Source of the DNA: Archaeoglobus veneficus SNP6
GTDB lineage: Archaea > Halobacteriota > Archaeoglobi > Archaeoglobales > Archaeoglobaceae
Reading direction: 5' to 3'
DNA: 64,000 nt
Assembly: GCF_000194625.1 (NCBI RefSeq)
Contig: NC_015320.1
Span: forward strand, 558,001-622,000
The notes under the pieces are model-generated. The model made no database searches, was not told the origin of the DNA, and worked only from the letters and a program-made list of their open reading frames with translations. Made by a program: the position numbers and the translations under genes. Below, piece after piece: positions 45,100 to 53,135 of the stretch; within the stretch, counting starts at the first letter, position 1, and each line of letters starts with the position of its first letter.

Positions 45100-45221
45100 A
45101 GCCCCATGACATCTACGGTAGGAGATATAAATACGACGGTAGCCGAAAATAGTGAACACGATCAAACAGGCACTGCACAATATAAGAGAAAGCGTTAATA
45201 CAGCATCACCCAAAGCTCAGC

Positions 45222-46940
45222 ATGCATAAATGCGTCGTACTCTGTAAGGGTTGCACCGGCCTGAACCTCGATAAAATAGCTTCTAAGATTTCTGATGCTG
45301 AAGTGATTATTGTAAACGACTGCAAGGTTAAGGTCGAATACAGCTTTGTCGTGTTTGGCTGTCCGGCTATTCCCCACGCATCCGGTTACAGCGGCAACTA
45401 CGAGATAGTCGATCTGAGAATGGTAGAATCCCTCTTTGAAAATCCCGAGGATGTTGCTTCAGCGTGGATAAATTCGAGCCTCGTTTTCTCCGAGCCAGAA
45501 GTGGAGTCTGTTGAGATGGGCTACGATATAGTCTACGAAGGGGACAACGTTGAGATTATTTCGGAGCTCGCGCTCAACGCAAACGTGACAGTAGTAACTT
45601 CGAATGTAGAAACGATAAAGAGCCTGTACCCGTTCAGGGTAAGGGTTATTGAGGGCAGAATTGAGGATGTCAGAGGAAAAGTAGGCAACTTTGAGGTTAT
45701 TGTGGATGGTGTAGATGTCACAACGCAGAAGAGGGGAAAAATCGTCGTTAAAGCCGGACAGGTTATAACTCCGCATGCTGAAGAGAAAGAGGGCGTCTTT
45801 ACTGGAGACGAATACCGTGCTGCCCTGAAGGCCGTGAACAATCTGGGAAGCTTCATCAGAATTAAAGCCGTGGATGTTAACTATCACGTGTGCGGAACAG
45901 CAAAGAGCGGTATTCCTGGCTGCTCTCTATGCCTGTCGTGTCCGACGGGTTCAATCGAAAGGTACAACGACGGGCTGAAGATCAATCTCGAAAGCTGCAC
46001 GGGCTGCGGTTTCTGTGCTGCAGTCTGTCCAGTTTCCGCAATCAGGAATACGATTTTACCTTCAGAAGTCCTTCTCGAGAAGATAGATGCCGCGCTCAGC
46101 GCAGAATCTGAAAAGAAGGTTGTGGCTTTCGTCTGCCAGAATGCTCTTGGAGATTTCTACGAAATGTGGAGAAATTGCTGCGAAAAACTTCCGCCAGTTC
46201 TTCCAGTCATAGTTCCGTGCATAAACTCCGTTTCCGAAATTCACTACCTCTACGCCATTCTGAGGGGGGCGGATGGAGTTGTAGCGATTCCGTGCGAATG
46301 TGAGGTGAGATACGATGCGCTCGAGATTGCAAAAGCAACACTTGAAGCCTTTGGCTTCGATGGAATAAGGGTTGCACGGGCTGCGGAGCTCAAAGATGTT
46401 GACTTTGGAAATGTACCCGGAAAGCTCCTCGATTCTCCGCCTGAGGGAGAGACGAAGAGACAGAAGTGGCTGTACATGGTCGAAAGGCTGATGGCGTTCC
46501 CGCTCAGGAAGGATAAATTCCAGATTAAGCAATTTGGAAAGATTGAAATTGGGGATACATGTACTCTCTGCCGGGCTTGCGCGTCATTCTGCCCGGCAAA
46601 CGCGATAGTCCGGGATATTGAGAACGGTAGAATCCTCTTCACACATGCGTTATGCTTTGCCTGCAACCTCTGCGTTGGAGTTTGCCCTGAGAATGCCATA
46701 AAGCTCGAAAATGTGCTCGACTTCAATTCGCTCGCTGAAAGCGTAGTGTTTGAAGACGAAATAATCAGATGCCCGTCATGCGGAAAGCCCCATATCACAA
46801 GGAGGGCGTACGAGAAGATTAGGGTCCTGAGCAAGATGGAAAATGCGCTGCTCTTCTGTCCGGATTGCAGGCCGAGAGTTATACTCGAATCCATTTACGA
46901 GGAAATTATGGATGAGCGAGGGAGGAGGGAAAAGCTGTGA
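45222..46940 (+). CDS. Polyferredoxin with MvhD-like domain, linked to formate dehydrogenase
   Basis: The 572-aa protein has an N-terminal Cys-containing domain (MHKCVVLCKGCTG), a ferredoxin pair (GCSLCLSCPTGS and CTGCGFCAAVCP, residues ~230-270), an MvhD-like domain (KVVAFVCQNALGD to ADGVVAIPCECEVRYD), a second ferredoxin pair (CTLCRACASFCP and CFACNLCVGVCP, ~450-490), and a C-terminal zinc-like RCPSCGKPH / FCPDCRP. It probably wires electrons between the formate dehydrogenase and HdrA-type partners. It overlaps the TorD-like gene by 4 bp. Confidence 0.82.
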   Translation: MHKCVVLCKGCTGLNLDKIASKISDAEVIIVNDCKVKVEYSFVVFGCPAIPHASGYSGNYEIVDLRMVESLFENPEDVASAWINSSLVFSEPEVESVEMGYDIVYEGDNVEIISELALNANVTVVTSNVETIKSLYPFRVRVIEGRIEDVRGKVGNFEVIVDGVDVTTQKRGKIVVKAGQVITPHAEEKEGVFTGDEYRAALKAVNNLGSFIRIKAVDVNYHVCGTAKSGIPGCSLCLSCPTGSIERYNDGLKINLESCTGCGFCAAVCPVSAIRNTILPSEVLLEKIDAALSAESEKKVVAFVCQNALGDFYEMWRNCCEKLPPVLPVIVPCINSVSEIHYLYAILRGADGVVAIPCECEVRYDALEIAKATLEAFGFDGIRVARAAELKDVDFGNVPGKLLDSPPEGETKRQKWLYMVERLMAFPLRKDKFQIKQFGKIEIGDTCTLCRACASFCPANAIVRDIENGRILFTHALCFACNLCVGVCPENAIKLENVLDFNSLAESVVFEDEIIRCPSCGKPHITRRAYEKIRVLSKMENALLFCPDCRPRVILESIYEEIMDERGRREKL

Positions 46941-47572
46941 GTGACATTGAAAGCATCATAAAGGGAAGGATGGCTATGTATTCCTTCCTCTCGTCCGTTC
47001 TGCTTGATGCCCCTCCAAAGGAATTTCTCAGAGATTTGATGAAGTGTGAAGTTGTTTTTCCTGTCCATCCTATCATCGATGAAGGTGCAAAAATACTGAC
47101 AGACATGGCATCAAAATTTGAGAACGTTGAAGATTTCGAGATATTCGTCAGGCAGGAGTACACAGCCGTATTTGTTGGCCCATTCGGTGAAACCGTGTCA
47201 CCCTACCAGTCCACATACGAGGGTGATTCCCCATATCGGGAAGTTACGGCGAGAATAAAGAGAAAGTACCTCGAAATGGGCTACATTCCTCAAGTTTCCG
47301 AGCCAGCAGACCACATTGGAGTTGAGCTGTCCTTCATGGCCGAAAGCTGCAGAGCAATGCTTGAAAGCGGGAAAAAGGAAGATAGAATAAGAGAAATGAG
47401 GAACCAGATGAAGTTCTTAAAGGAGGAACTCCTGACCTGGATCTTCAACTTCTGCAATGCTCTTGAAAACAACGAGAACGCGAGATTCTACAAAGGCATA
47501 TCAAAAATACTGCGCGGATTTATGGAAATGGAGAAAAGAGCAGTTGATGAGCTCTACGCGCTGCTCCGGTAA
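46937..47572 (+). CDS. TorD/DmsD-family molybdoenzyme chaperone
   Basis: The 211-aa helical protein has the TorD-type core: FEIFVRQEYTAVFVGPFGET, then SPYQSTYEGDSPY and PADHIGVELSFMAESCRAML. These chaperones hold the apo-catalytic subunit and its Tat signal until the Mo/W-pterin is inserted. The GTG start overlaps the polyferredoxin stop. The client is the Tat-bearing catalytic subunit at 48153-51026. Confidence 0.88.
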   Translation: MSDIESIIKGRMAMYSFLSSVLLDAPPKEFLRDLMKCEVVFPVHPIIDEGAKILTDMASKFENVEDFEIFVRQEYTAVFVGPFGETVSPYQSTYEGDSPYREVTARIKRKYLEMGYIPQVSEPADHIGVELSFMAESCRAMLESGKKEDRIREMRNQMKFLKEELLTWIFNFCNALENNENARFYKGISKILRGFMEMEKRAVDELYALLR

Positions 47573-47585
47573 AAACTGTAAAAAA

Positions 47586-48140
47586 TTATACCATAAACAC
47601 CTTCTCTACAAGCTCCTTCGCTGTATACCCCCTTATCCGCTCCCTGAACACCCTAACGATCTCCGATGCCTCGCCAGCAAGCAGTGCTCCGCCGGGGCAG
47701 ACCATTGCACACCTTGGGATGGGCTCATTCTCGATTATGTTGCCGTTCTCGTCCTTCTGCTCGTACGGCTGAACGCAGAAGGTGCACTTGTCCATCTTGC
47801 CCTTAGTTCCGAATGCTCCGCTGCCTTCGAACTGCGGAGCTCCGAATGGGCATGCGTAGCTGCAGTAGCCGCATCCGATGCAATTATCTTTGTTGACGAG
47901 GACTATTCCATCGCTGCGCTTGTATATTGCGTCCATCGGGCATACTTTAAGGCATGCCGGGTCGCTGCAGTGCATGCAGGGCATGGGGATGTTTAACTGG
48001 CCGGGCTTGCCCTCGTTGATTGTTATTACTCTGATTCTGTAGATTCCGGGAGGGACGTTGTTGTGATTCTTGCAGATGGCTTCGCATGCTTTGCATTTGA
48101 TGCAGAGGTTTGAGTGTGTGTCTACGATGAACTTGTACAA
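47586..48140 (-). CDS. fdhB: Formate dehydrogenase iron-sulfur subunit
   Basis: The 185-aa ferredoxin subunit has four Cys sets for four [4Fe-4S]: CIKCKACEAIC, CMHCSDPACLKVCP, CIGCGYCSYACPFG and CTFCVQPYEQ with CAMVCPGGAL. It carries electrons from the catalytic subunit. No signal peptide, so it is co-exported with the Tat-bearing partner. It lies 12 bp downstream of fdhA on the same strand. Confidence 0.92.
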   Translation of the reverse strand: MYKFIVDTHSNLCIKCKACEAICKNHNNVPPGIYRIRVITINEGKPGQLNIPMPCMHCSDPACLKVCPMDAIYKRSDGIVLVNKDNCIGCGYCSYACPFGAPQFEGSGAFGTKGKMDKCTFCVQPYEQKDENGNIIENEPIPRCAMVCPGGALLAGEASEIVRVFRERIRGYTAKELVEKVFMV

Positions 48141-48152
48141 GGGATCACCTCA

Positions 48153-51026
48153 TCAGCGCCGCATCAGTGTTACCTTTAAAGCCTCGATTTTGCCCTCGTT
48201 CTTTCTTCTAAATTCTTCAAGCCTCGTAAGCTTTACAACCTCGCAGATTCCGGCCTTCGTCGCCTGCATCTGTGTTTCCGGATCCCAGCCCGGCGGATTT
48301 ATGATATTCGCTGAATCGCCTGCTACGAATGGGCGAGTGTCCATGTCCTTGGTAACGGGGAAGCGGTCGAGGTATGACTGCCCCTGGAAGTAGCCGCCCC
48401 AGTGGAATGGCATGAATACAACGCCGGGCGGAACTGCATGCGTAACTTTTGCCTTCACAACCACGTAAGCTGGTTCGTCACCATACTCCAGGCCTCTTGG
48501 TGAGATTACTGCGACCATCTCGCCGTTCTTAATGCCTCTTTCGTTTGCATCCTTTGGATTGATTTCAACGTACATGTCTGGCTGCAGTTCGGCAAGAATT
48601 CTGTTCGCCCTCGTCTCTGCTCCACCACCCATGTGCTCAACCTGCCTGCCGGATGTCCATATCAGCGGGAATACTTCCTTGAGCCGGGCGTTCTTCCATG
48701 CAACCTGATAGCTTCTTGCCCTTATCTGCACCCTGTAGTGGTACTCGCCGTAAACACTGTCGTCGTAGACCGGATATTTGTCCACAAGGTCGAGGCGCGG
48801 CGAGAAGATTGGTTCTCTATGCACAGGCACGGGATCTTTCATGTTCCAGGCGTAGAACCTCGCCCTACCCCTTCCAGACGGAACCATGTTTTTGTCAAGC
48901 CATTCGGAGTAGTCCGTTTCGAGGTTCGTCGCCCATCCTGGTATCTGGTCGTGTCCGTTCACACCGCTGAGCAGCGAAGCACCATCCGGGGCAGTAGTGC
49001 CCCACTTAACCCTGAAGTCGTGGCCACCCTCCCACACCGGAATGTCGTTGCGGTATAATATGGGCGTGCCAGGGTGCTTTTCATTCCAGCACGGCCACGG
49101 CAATCCCCAGTATTCACCATCGCAAGGCCCGCCGACAGCTCTGCAGGTCTCGGGATCGAATGTGTAGTCGTACTCCTGCTGTCTCTTTATTCTCCAGCTC
49201 TTCTGGCCGATCATTCCAATGCTTCTGCAGCCTACGGTTACCTCGTTGTCCCACACATCCTCCGGTCTGATCTCCTCAGGCGATTTGTTTCCGAAGTTGA
49301 TTGTGAACTTCTCGTACAAGCCTGCCTCATACCTGTCAAGGGCTTTTACGAGGCTGAGCAGGATCCACATGTCTTCTTTCGATTCGTAAAGGGGCTCAAC
49401 AACTCTGTTTCTCCACTGTATCTGTCTTCCGCTGTTTGTGACGAAACCCTCTCCCTCGAACTCGGTTGCTGCTGGCAGAAGGATTATGCCGTCATCTCTA
49501 TCAGCCATCGCCGCTCCGCTTTCGACGAATGGATCAACGAAGACAAGAAGCTCAACCGTTTCAAATGCCTTCTTAACGAGCTTCAAATCACCGAGAGATG
49601 GCGTTGAGTGGCCCCAGATGAAGATCATCTTGAGCGGAGCGGGCTGGTCAATTTTCATGTTTCTCGTTCCGGGATATGCATCCGTCCCAGCTACAGCTCC
49701 AACAGCGAACCTCGCCATTGTAAAGCCCTTCTTGTGCATCATTTCTTCGCTGGCGAACCTGCTCTTGATCCACTCGTAGTCAACCTTCCAGACGTTGCAC
49801 CAGTGCTTCCACGCTTTCTCGCTGAGACCATAGTATGCTGGCAGAGAGTGGCTCAGAACACACATGTCGGTAGCTCCCTGCACGTTGTCGTGGCCTCTGA
49901 AAGCGTTTACACCTCCGCCAGGCTTTCCTGCGTTGCCGAGGAGGAGCTGCAGGATCGCATAAGCCCTTATGTTCTGTGCTCCATACTCGTGCTGTGTTCC
50001 ACCCATTGCGTACTGCAGCGTTGCCGGCCTGTGGGTTGCGAGGATGTACGCAGCTTTTCGAATCTTTTCAGCTGGAACACCCGTTATGTCCTCAACAAGC
50101 TCCGGCGGGTACTGCATTATGATTTCCTTTGCTTTCTCAAAGCCGTAGGTTCTATTCTTAATGAACTCTTCGTCGTACCATCCGTTCTTTATTATCTCAT
50201 AGCATATGCCCCATACAAGCGCTATGTCCGTACCTGGCCTGAACTGCAGGTGTAAGTCGCTAACCGCAGCGGTTCTGCTGAAGCGGGGGTCGCAGCAAAT
50301 TAAAACAGCCCCCCTCCTCTTTGCTTCGTATATGTGGTAAAAGCTGACAGGATGTGCCTCAGCAGGATTCGAGAAGAAGATTATGCATCTCGCATTTCTC
50401 ATGTCGTTAAAGTTGTTTGTCATTGCTCCATATCCCCAGGTGTTACCGAGGCCAGCAACGGTTGTGGAGTGGCAGATTCTCGCCTGGTGGTCTATGTTGT
50501 TGCTACCCCAGAAAGCCATGAACTTTCGCATCAGGTAAGCAACTTCGGTGCTGACTTTTGCCGAGCCTGCGAAGAAAATTGCATCCGGACCATATTTCTG
50601 CCTTATTTCAATCATTTTTCTCGCAATTATGTCAAGCGCCTCCTCCCAGCTTATACGCTCCCACTTTCCGTTTCTCTTTATCATCGGATATCTCAGCCTT
50701 TTCGGAGACGTTACGATGTGGTTTACAGTTGCTCCCTTGCAGCAAAGCTTTCCGCGGTTTATCGGGTGATTGACCCAAGGTTCAATCCCGATGAAAACAT
50801 CATCCTTAACCTTCCCCAAAATCCCGCAGCCAACTGCACAGCCCGTACAGATGGTCTTAACGAGCCTGACCCCTTCCTGTTCCGCCTGTTCCTGTATGTG
50901 CTGAGCCTCCACCTTCTTAAACAGGCCATCCCTGCCGTACTTTGCCAGACCTGCAGCTACAGCAACTGTAGCTACGGAGGCTTTCATAAAATCTCTTCTG
51001 GAAAGTTTCAGAGAACGAACGCCCAT
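48153..51026 (-). CDS. fdhA: Formate dehydrogenase catalytic subunit, Cys type, Tat-exported
   Basis: The 957-aa Mo/W-bisPGD enzyme starts with a Tat signal (SRRDFMKASVATVAVAAGLA). The proximal cluster is CTGCAVGCG with LCCKGATVNH. The active-site segment HQARICHSTTVAG aligns with the Sec-His of FdnG-type formate dehydrogenases, with Cys185-His186 in its place. GTQHEYGAQNIRAYAILQLL and GGGVNAFRGHDNVQGATDM are also FdnG-like. It oxidises formate outside the membrane or reduces CO2. Partner fdhB follows. No cytochrome b subunit is in the cluster, so the electron acceptor is unclear. Confidence 0.9.
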   Translation of the reverse strand: MGVRSLKLSRRDFMKASVATVAVAAGLAKYGRDGLFKKVEAQHIQEQAEQEGVRLVKTICTGCAVGCGILGKVKDDVFIGIEPWVNHPINRGKLCCKGATVNHIVTSPKRLRYPMIKRNGKWERISWEEALDIIARKMIEIRQKYGPDAIFFAGSAKVSTEVAYLMRKFMAFWGSNNIDHQARICHSTTVAGLGNTWGYGAMTNNFNDMRNARCIIFFSNPAEAHPVSFYHIYEAKRRGAVLICCDPRFSRTAAVSDLHLQFRPGTDIALVWGICYEIIKNGWYDEEFIKNRTYGFEKAKEIIMQYPPELVEDITGVPAEKIRKAAYILATHRPATLQYAMGGTQHEYGAQNIRAYAILQLLLGNAGKPGGGVNAFRGHDNVQGATDMCVLSHSLPAYYGLSEKAWKHWCNVWKVDYEWIKSRFASEEMMHKKGFTMARFAVGAVAGTDAYPGTRNMKIDQPAPLKMIFIWGHSTPSLGDLKLVKKAFETVELLVFVDPFVESGAAMADRDDGIILLPAATEFEGEGFVTNSGRQIQWRNRVVEPLYESKEDMWILLSLVKALDRYEAGLYEKFTINFGNKSPEEIRPEDVWDNEVTVGCRSIGMIGQKSWRIKRQQEYDYTFDPETCRAVGGPCDGEYWGLPWPCWNEKHPGTPILYRNDIPVWEGGHDFRVKWGTTAPDGASLLSGVNGHDQIPGWATNLETDYSEWLDKNMVPSGRGRARFYAWNMKDPVPVHREPIFSPRLDLVDKYPVYDDSVYGEYHYRVQIRARSYQVAWKNARLKEVFPLIWTSGRQVEHMGGGAETRANRILAELQPDMYVEINPKDANERGIKNGEMVAVISPRGLEYGDEPAYVVVKAKVTHAVPPGVVFMPFHWGGYFQGQSYLDRFPVTKDMDTRPFVAGDSANIINPPGWDPETQMQATKAGICEVVKLTRLEEFRRKNEGKIEALKVTLMRR

Positions 51027-51157
51027 CTAAGGACCTCCCATCGTTATAATCGTGTTGTTGATACAATAAATTTAAAAATTTCGGATTTGTACTTTTGGAT
51101 TCGTACTCATTAGCTGATTAGTGCTCGCAGGACAACCCGTCTCATCAGTAAGGTTTT

Positions 51158-51409
51158 TTAAGCCCACAGGTTAAGGGCTGCCGAGGGGCCGTGGGGTAGC
51201 CTGGTGATCCTCCCGGCTTTGGGAGCCGGTGACCCGAGTTCAAATCTCGGCGGCCCCACTGCTATAGGATGTTTTACGTAAAATAGAAACCTCAGGAGCT
51301 CTCCTTCGACGAAATCAGACAGGTTAGGGATGTACTGGCGTGCAGCTTCCAGTACATCCTTGCGAATACTCAACCTCACAGGTACTTTACCAAGGTTGGG
51401 GCGCCCCAT
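51158..51409 (-). CDS. Int(N): RHH N-terminal piece of the element 2 integrase
   Basis: Residues 1-65 (51216-51409) are element-derived, and the rest is read antisense through tRNA-Pro. Residues 8-42 (KVPVRLSIRKDVLEAARQYI, then NLSDFVEGELLRFL) are a clear CcdA-like ribbon-helix-helix pattern. Residues 51-65 (VGPPRFELGSPAPKA) are encoded by the att core. Across attP the frame continues into Int(C) at 61120 (194 + 1048 nt = 414 codons), giving a 413-aa protein. In the integrated state this ORF would make an 83-aa RHH protein on its own. Confidence 0.78.
   Translation of the reverse strand: MGRPNLGKVPVRLSIRKDVLEAARQYIPNLSDFVEGELLRFLFYVKHPIAVGPPRFELGSPAPKAGRITRLPHGPSAALNLWA
51185..51258 (+). tRNA. 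tRNA-Pro(TGG), integration target of element 2
   Basis: Acceptor GGGGCCG / CGGCCCC with discriminator A, D arm TGGGGTAGCCTGGTGATCC, anticodon stem CCGGC/GCCGG with loop TTTGGGA (anticodon TGG), T arm GAGTTCAAATCTC. No intron or CCA. Its 3' half is the 45-bp att core of element 2, and its 5' half and promoter remain host DNA, so expression is unaffected by integration. Confidence 0.96.
51216..51260. repeat. attL core of element 2
   Basis: These 45 bp run from the anticodon stem to two bases past the 3' end of tRNA-Pro and equal 61121-61165. Outside it the sequences differ at once (CG/CA on the left, GC/CG on the right). Confidence 0.93.
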
Positions 51410-51505
51410 GGATGAGTAATATGGCCATGAAATGATAAAGTTAGCGGAGCTTGTTGTGGGTGAACACTATCCAACAATAATTATACAACACGTGTGATGA
51501 AAATC

Positions 51506-51643
51506 TGCGGGTAGTGTGGGTAAATGCGGGTATCTCCCTATACCCTTTTCTTATACACATAGGGGGGGTTCAAAAATTAGACCCTCCCTTTGCTTATTTT
51601 AGAGGGTATATACGATTACCCGCAACCCTCCGCACTACCCGCA
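51506..51643. repeat. Large inverted repeat built from TACCCGCA boxes (candidate origin or operator)
   Basis: Two 27-bp arms (51506-51532 and 51617-51643) match at 21 positions in inverted orientation, separated by 84 bp. Each arm holds two TGCGGGTA/TACCCGCA boxes spaced exactly 19 bp (51506 and 51525; 51617 and 51636). A fifth box is at 51802-51809. The spacer contains a smaller ACCCTC...GAGGGT dyad and AT-rich DNA. The gap 51410-51827 holds no gene. This symmetry is expected for a replication origin or a large regulator site. Confidence 0.7.
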
Positions 51644-51827
51644 AGTCGTGACGAAATTCCGTAACGAAGTAGCCAATTTATCATGAATCATTACATAATC
51701 TTTTTTGAATATAATTAATTTTATAATACAATGTGTGTCGCAGTAGCAAGGAACCCCCCACCGGTATGTTTTTGAATTCCCGTAAAAATTACCCCGCAAA
51801 CTACCCGCAAAAATAAGAAAGAAGGTT

Positions 51828-52646
51828 TTAGGAGATACTTCCTTCTCGAGCCAGCAACATTAACTTCTCATACAACCTACCGTAGATTTCTCCCATATTT
51901 CGAATGTATTCGTCTAGATCCATTTCACGTGCTCTTTCCCGTAAGTTATTCAAGTCCTTCTCGAATTTTTCAATATCACCCAACAGCTCGGCGAGATTTC
52001 TCTCGTTTGAAGCAATCGCCTTTATGATATCTACAACCATCATTACAAACATTATTCGCTCATTGAACATGCGAGCCGACGATTGCTTCTCGTAGAATTT
52101 TTTCAAAACTTTTGGTGACTCTAGAGTATTTCCAAACTCCACGACATCATTCCAGACGGATATGATAAACATGTATTCAAGAGCTGTAAGATAGTTAACA
52201 AATTGCTGTGTTTCACCGAGATCTATCACCACTGCTGGGAAATTTCTCAAAAGCTGGATGTATTCATCAAAAGATCCGAGAACGAGCATTTTAAAAAAGT
52301 TCGGCGATGTTTTTAGCATTTCCCTTACATCTTCACGAAATAGTGTAACCTTGTGATGATTAATTAGAAAATCAACAACGCCATCGTTTTTCTGAAGTTC
52401 TGGAATTATTTCAGGATAATTCCTTACAATAGTCCTCAGACCCTCAATCGTCAAGTTAAGTTCATAAAAACGCCTGCGTCGGTCGTTTGGATCGGTATGT
52501 TCCAATATCAAACCCTCTTCTTTGAGTGCTCTGATATACTCGCTAACGATCGGTTTTTTAAGCCCTATGGCTTCTTGAATTTCGCCGAAGTACTTTTTTC
52601 CTTTCAGAATTGCTAAGAGAATCTCGAATTTGCGTTTGCTTGTCAT
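51828..52646 (-). CDS. Winged-helix (MarR/PadR-like) regulator with long C-terminal domain
   Basis: The 272-aa product begins with a winged helix (residues 1-75: KFEILLAILKGKKYFGEIQE, KPIVSEYIRALKEEGLILEH, RRRRFYELNLTIEGL). Residues 80-272 are all-helical with a C-terminal coiled coil (IEKFEKDLNNLRERAREMDL). It sits between the TACCCGCA repeat region and the divergent control region, so it is a likely element repressor or copy-control protein. Confidence 0.72.
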   Translation of the reverse strand: MTSKRKFEILLAILKGKKYFGEIQEAIGLKKPIVSEYIRALKEEGLILEHTDPNDRRRRFYELNLTIEGLRTIVRNYPEIIPELQKNDGVVDFLINHHKVTLFREDVREMLKTSPNFFKMLVLGSFDEYIQLLRNFPAVVIDLGETQQFVNYLTALEYMFIISVWNDVVEFGNTLESPKVLKKFYEKQSSARMFNERIMFVMMVVDIIKAIASNERNLAELLGDIEKFEKDLNNLRERAREMDLDEYIRNMGEIYGRLYEKLMLLAREGSIS

Positions 52647-52797
52647 AATTGTTTGTTAGGTATCATGCCTATATAAACCTAACTATCTGTTAGTTGCCGA
52701 ACTATCAATCTTTTTTGTTCGTTAATCCTAGAACAAAAAATTATTTATACCCTTTCTGCAAAATGTTTGTTAAAAAACAAACAAATGGTGGGGGAAG
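52647..52797. promoter_or_regulatory. Divergent promoter of element 2
   Basis: Between the leftward regulator and the rightward replication operon. GTTAGG...CCTAAC (about 52654-52682) flanks a CTATATAAA TATA box for one direction. For the rightward operon ATTTATACC near 52743 is the TATA, followed by an inverted repeat GTTTGTT-AAAA-AACAAAC at 52765-52782 at the expected transcription start. The dyad probably binds the RHH protein encoded next. Confidence 0.6.
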
Positions 52798-52962
52798 ATG
52801 GGTAGGGTAATCGTGACTAAAACAATCTCAATGCCTCTCGAAGTAGCCCTCTTGGTTCAGAAACTCGCAGAAAAGCTTCAGATGTCAGAATCAGCAGCAG
52901 TCAGAGAAGCAATTCTCGAGAAAGCAGAAAAACTTGGTTTAATTGAAGATGAAATTAAATAA
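52798..52962 (+). CDS. CopG-like RHH regulator
   Basis: The 54-aa product reads VIVTKTISMPLEVALLVQKL then MSESAAVREAILEKAEKLGL, a standard RHH order. It is the first gene of the rightward operon, with GGGGGAAG before the ATG. Like plasmid CopG, it probably represses its own operon, which contains the replication protein. Confidence 0.75.
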   Translation: MGRVIVTKTISMPLEVALLVQKLAEKLQMSESAAVREAILEKAEKLGLIEDEIK

Positions 52963-52976
52963 AAGAGGTTAATAAA

Positions 52977-53135
52977 ATGCCAGCCAAACGCCGAACTCCA
53001 GTAAAACAGGCAACGAACCTCTATAAAAACATTTGCCATGACGAATGGTTAGACGACTTTTGCGGTGACTTCGGCATAGCGTGCTCATTCTGCCCTGTAA
53101 AGCTCTTCTCCGAGGAGGGAGCTACTCATGGTTGA
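52977..53135 (+). CDS. 52-aa cysteine-rich protein upstream of the primase
   Basis: The ORF has AAAGAGG 10 bp before the ATG and overlaps the primase start by 8 bp. Cysteines in ICHDEWLDDFCGDFGIACSF and CP form a likely zinc knuckle. The N-terminus is basic (PAKRRTPVKQA). It could be a DNA-binding cofactor of the primase. No family is recognised. Confidence 0.6.
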   Translation: MPAKRRTPVKQATNLYKNICHDEWLDDFCGDFGIACSFCPVKLFSEEGATHG

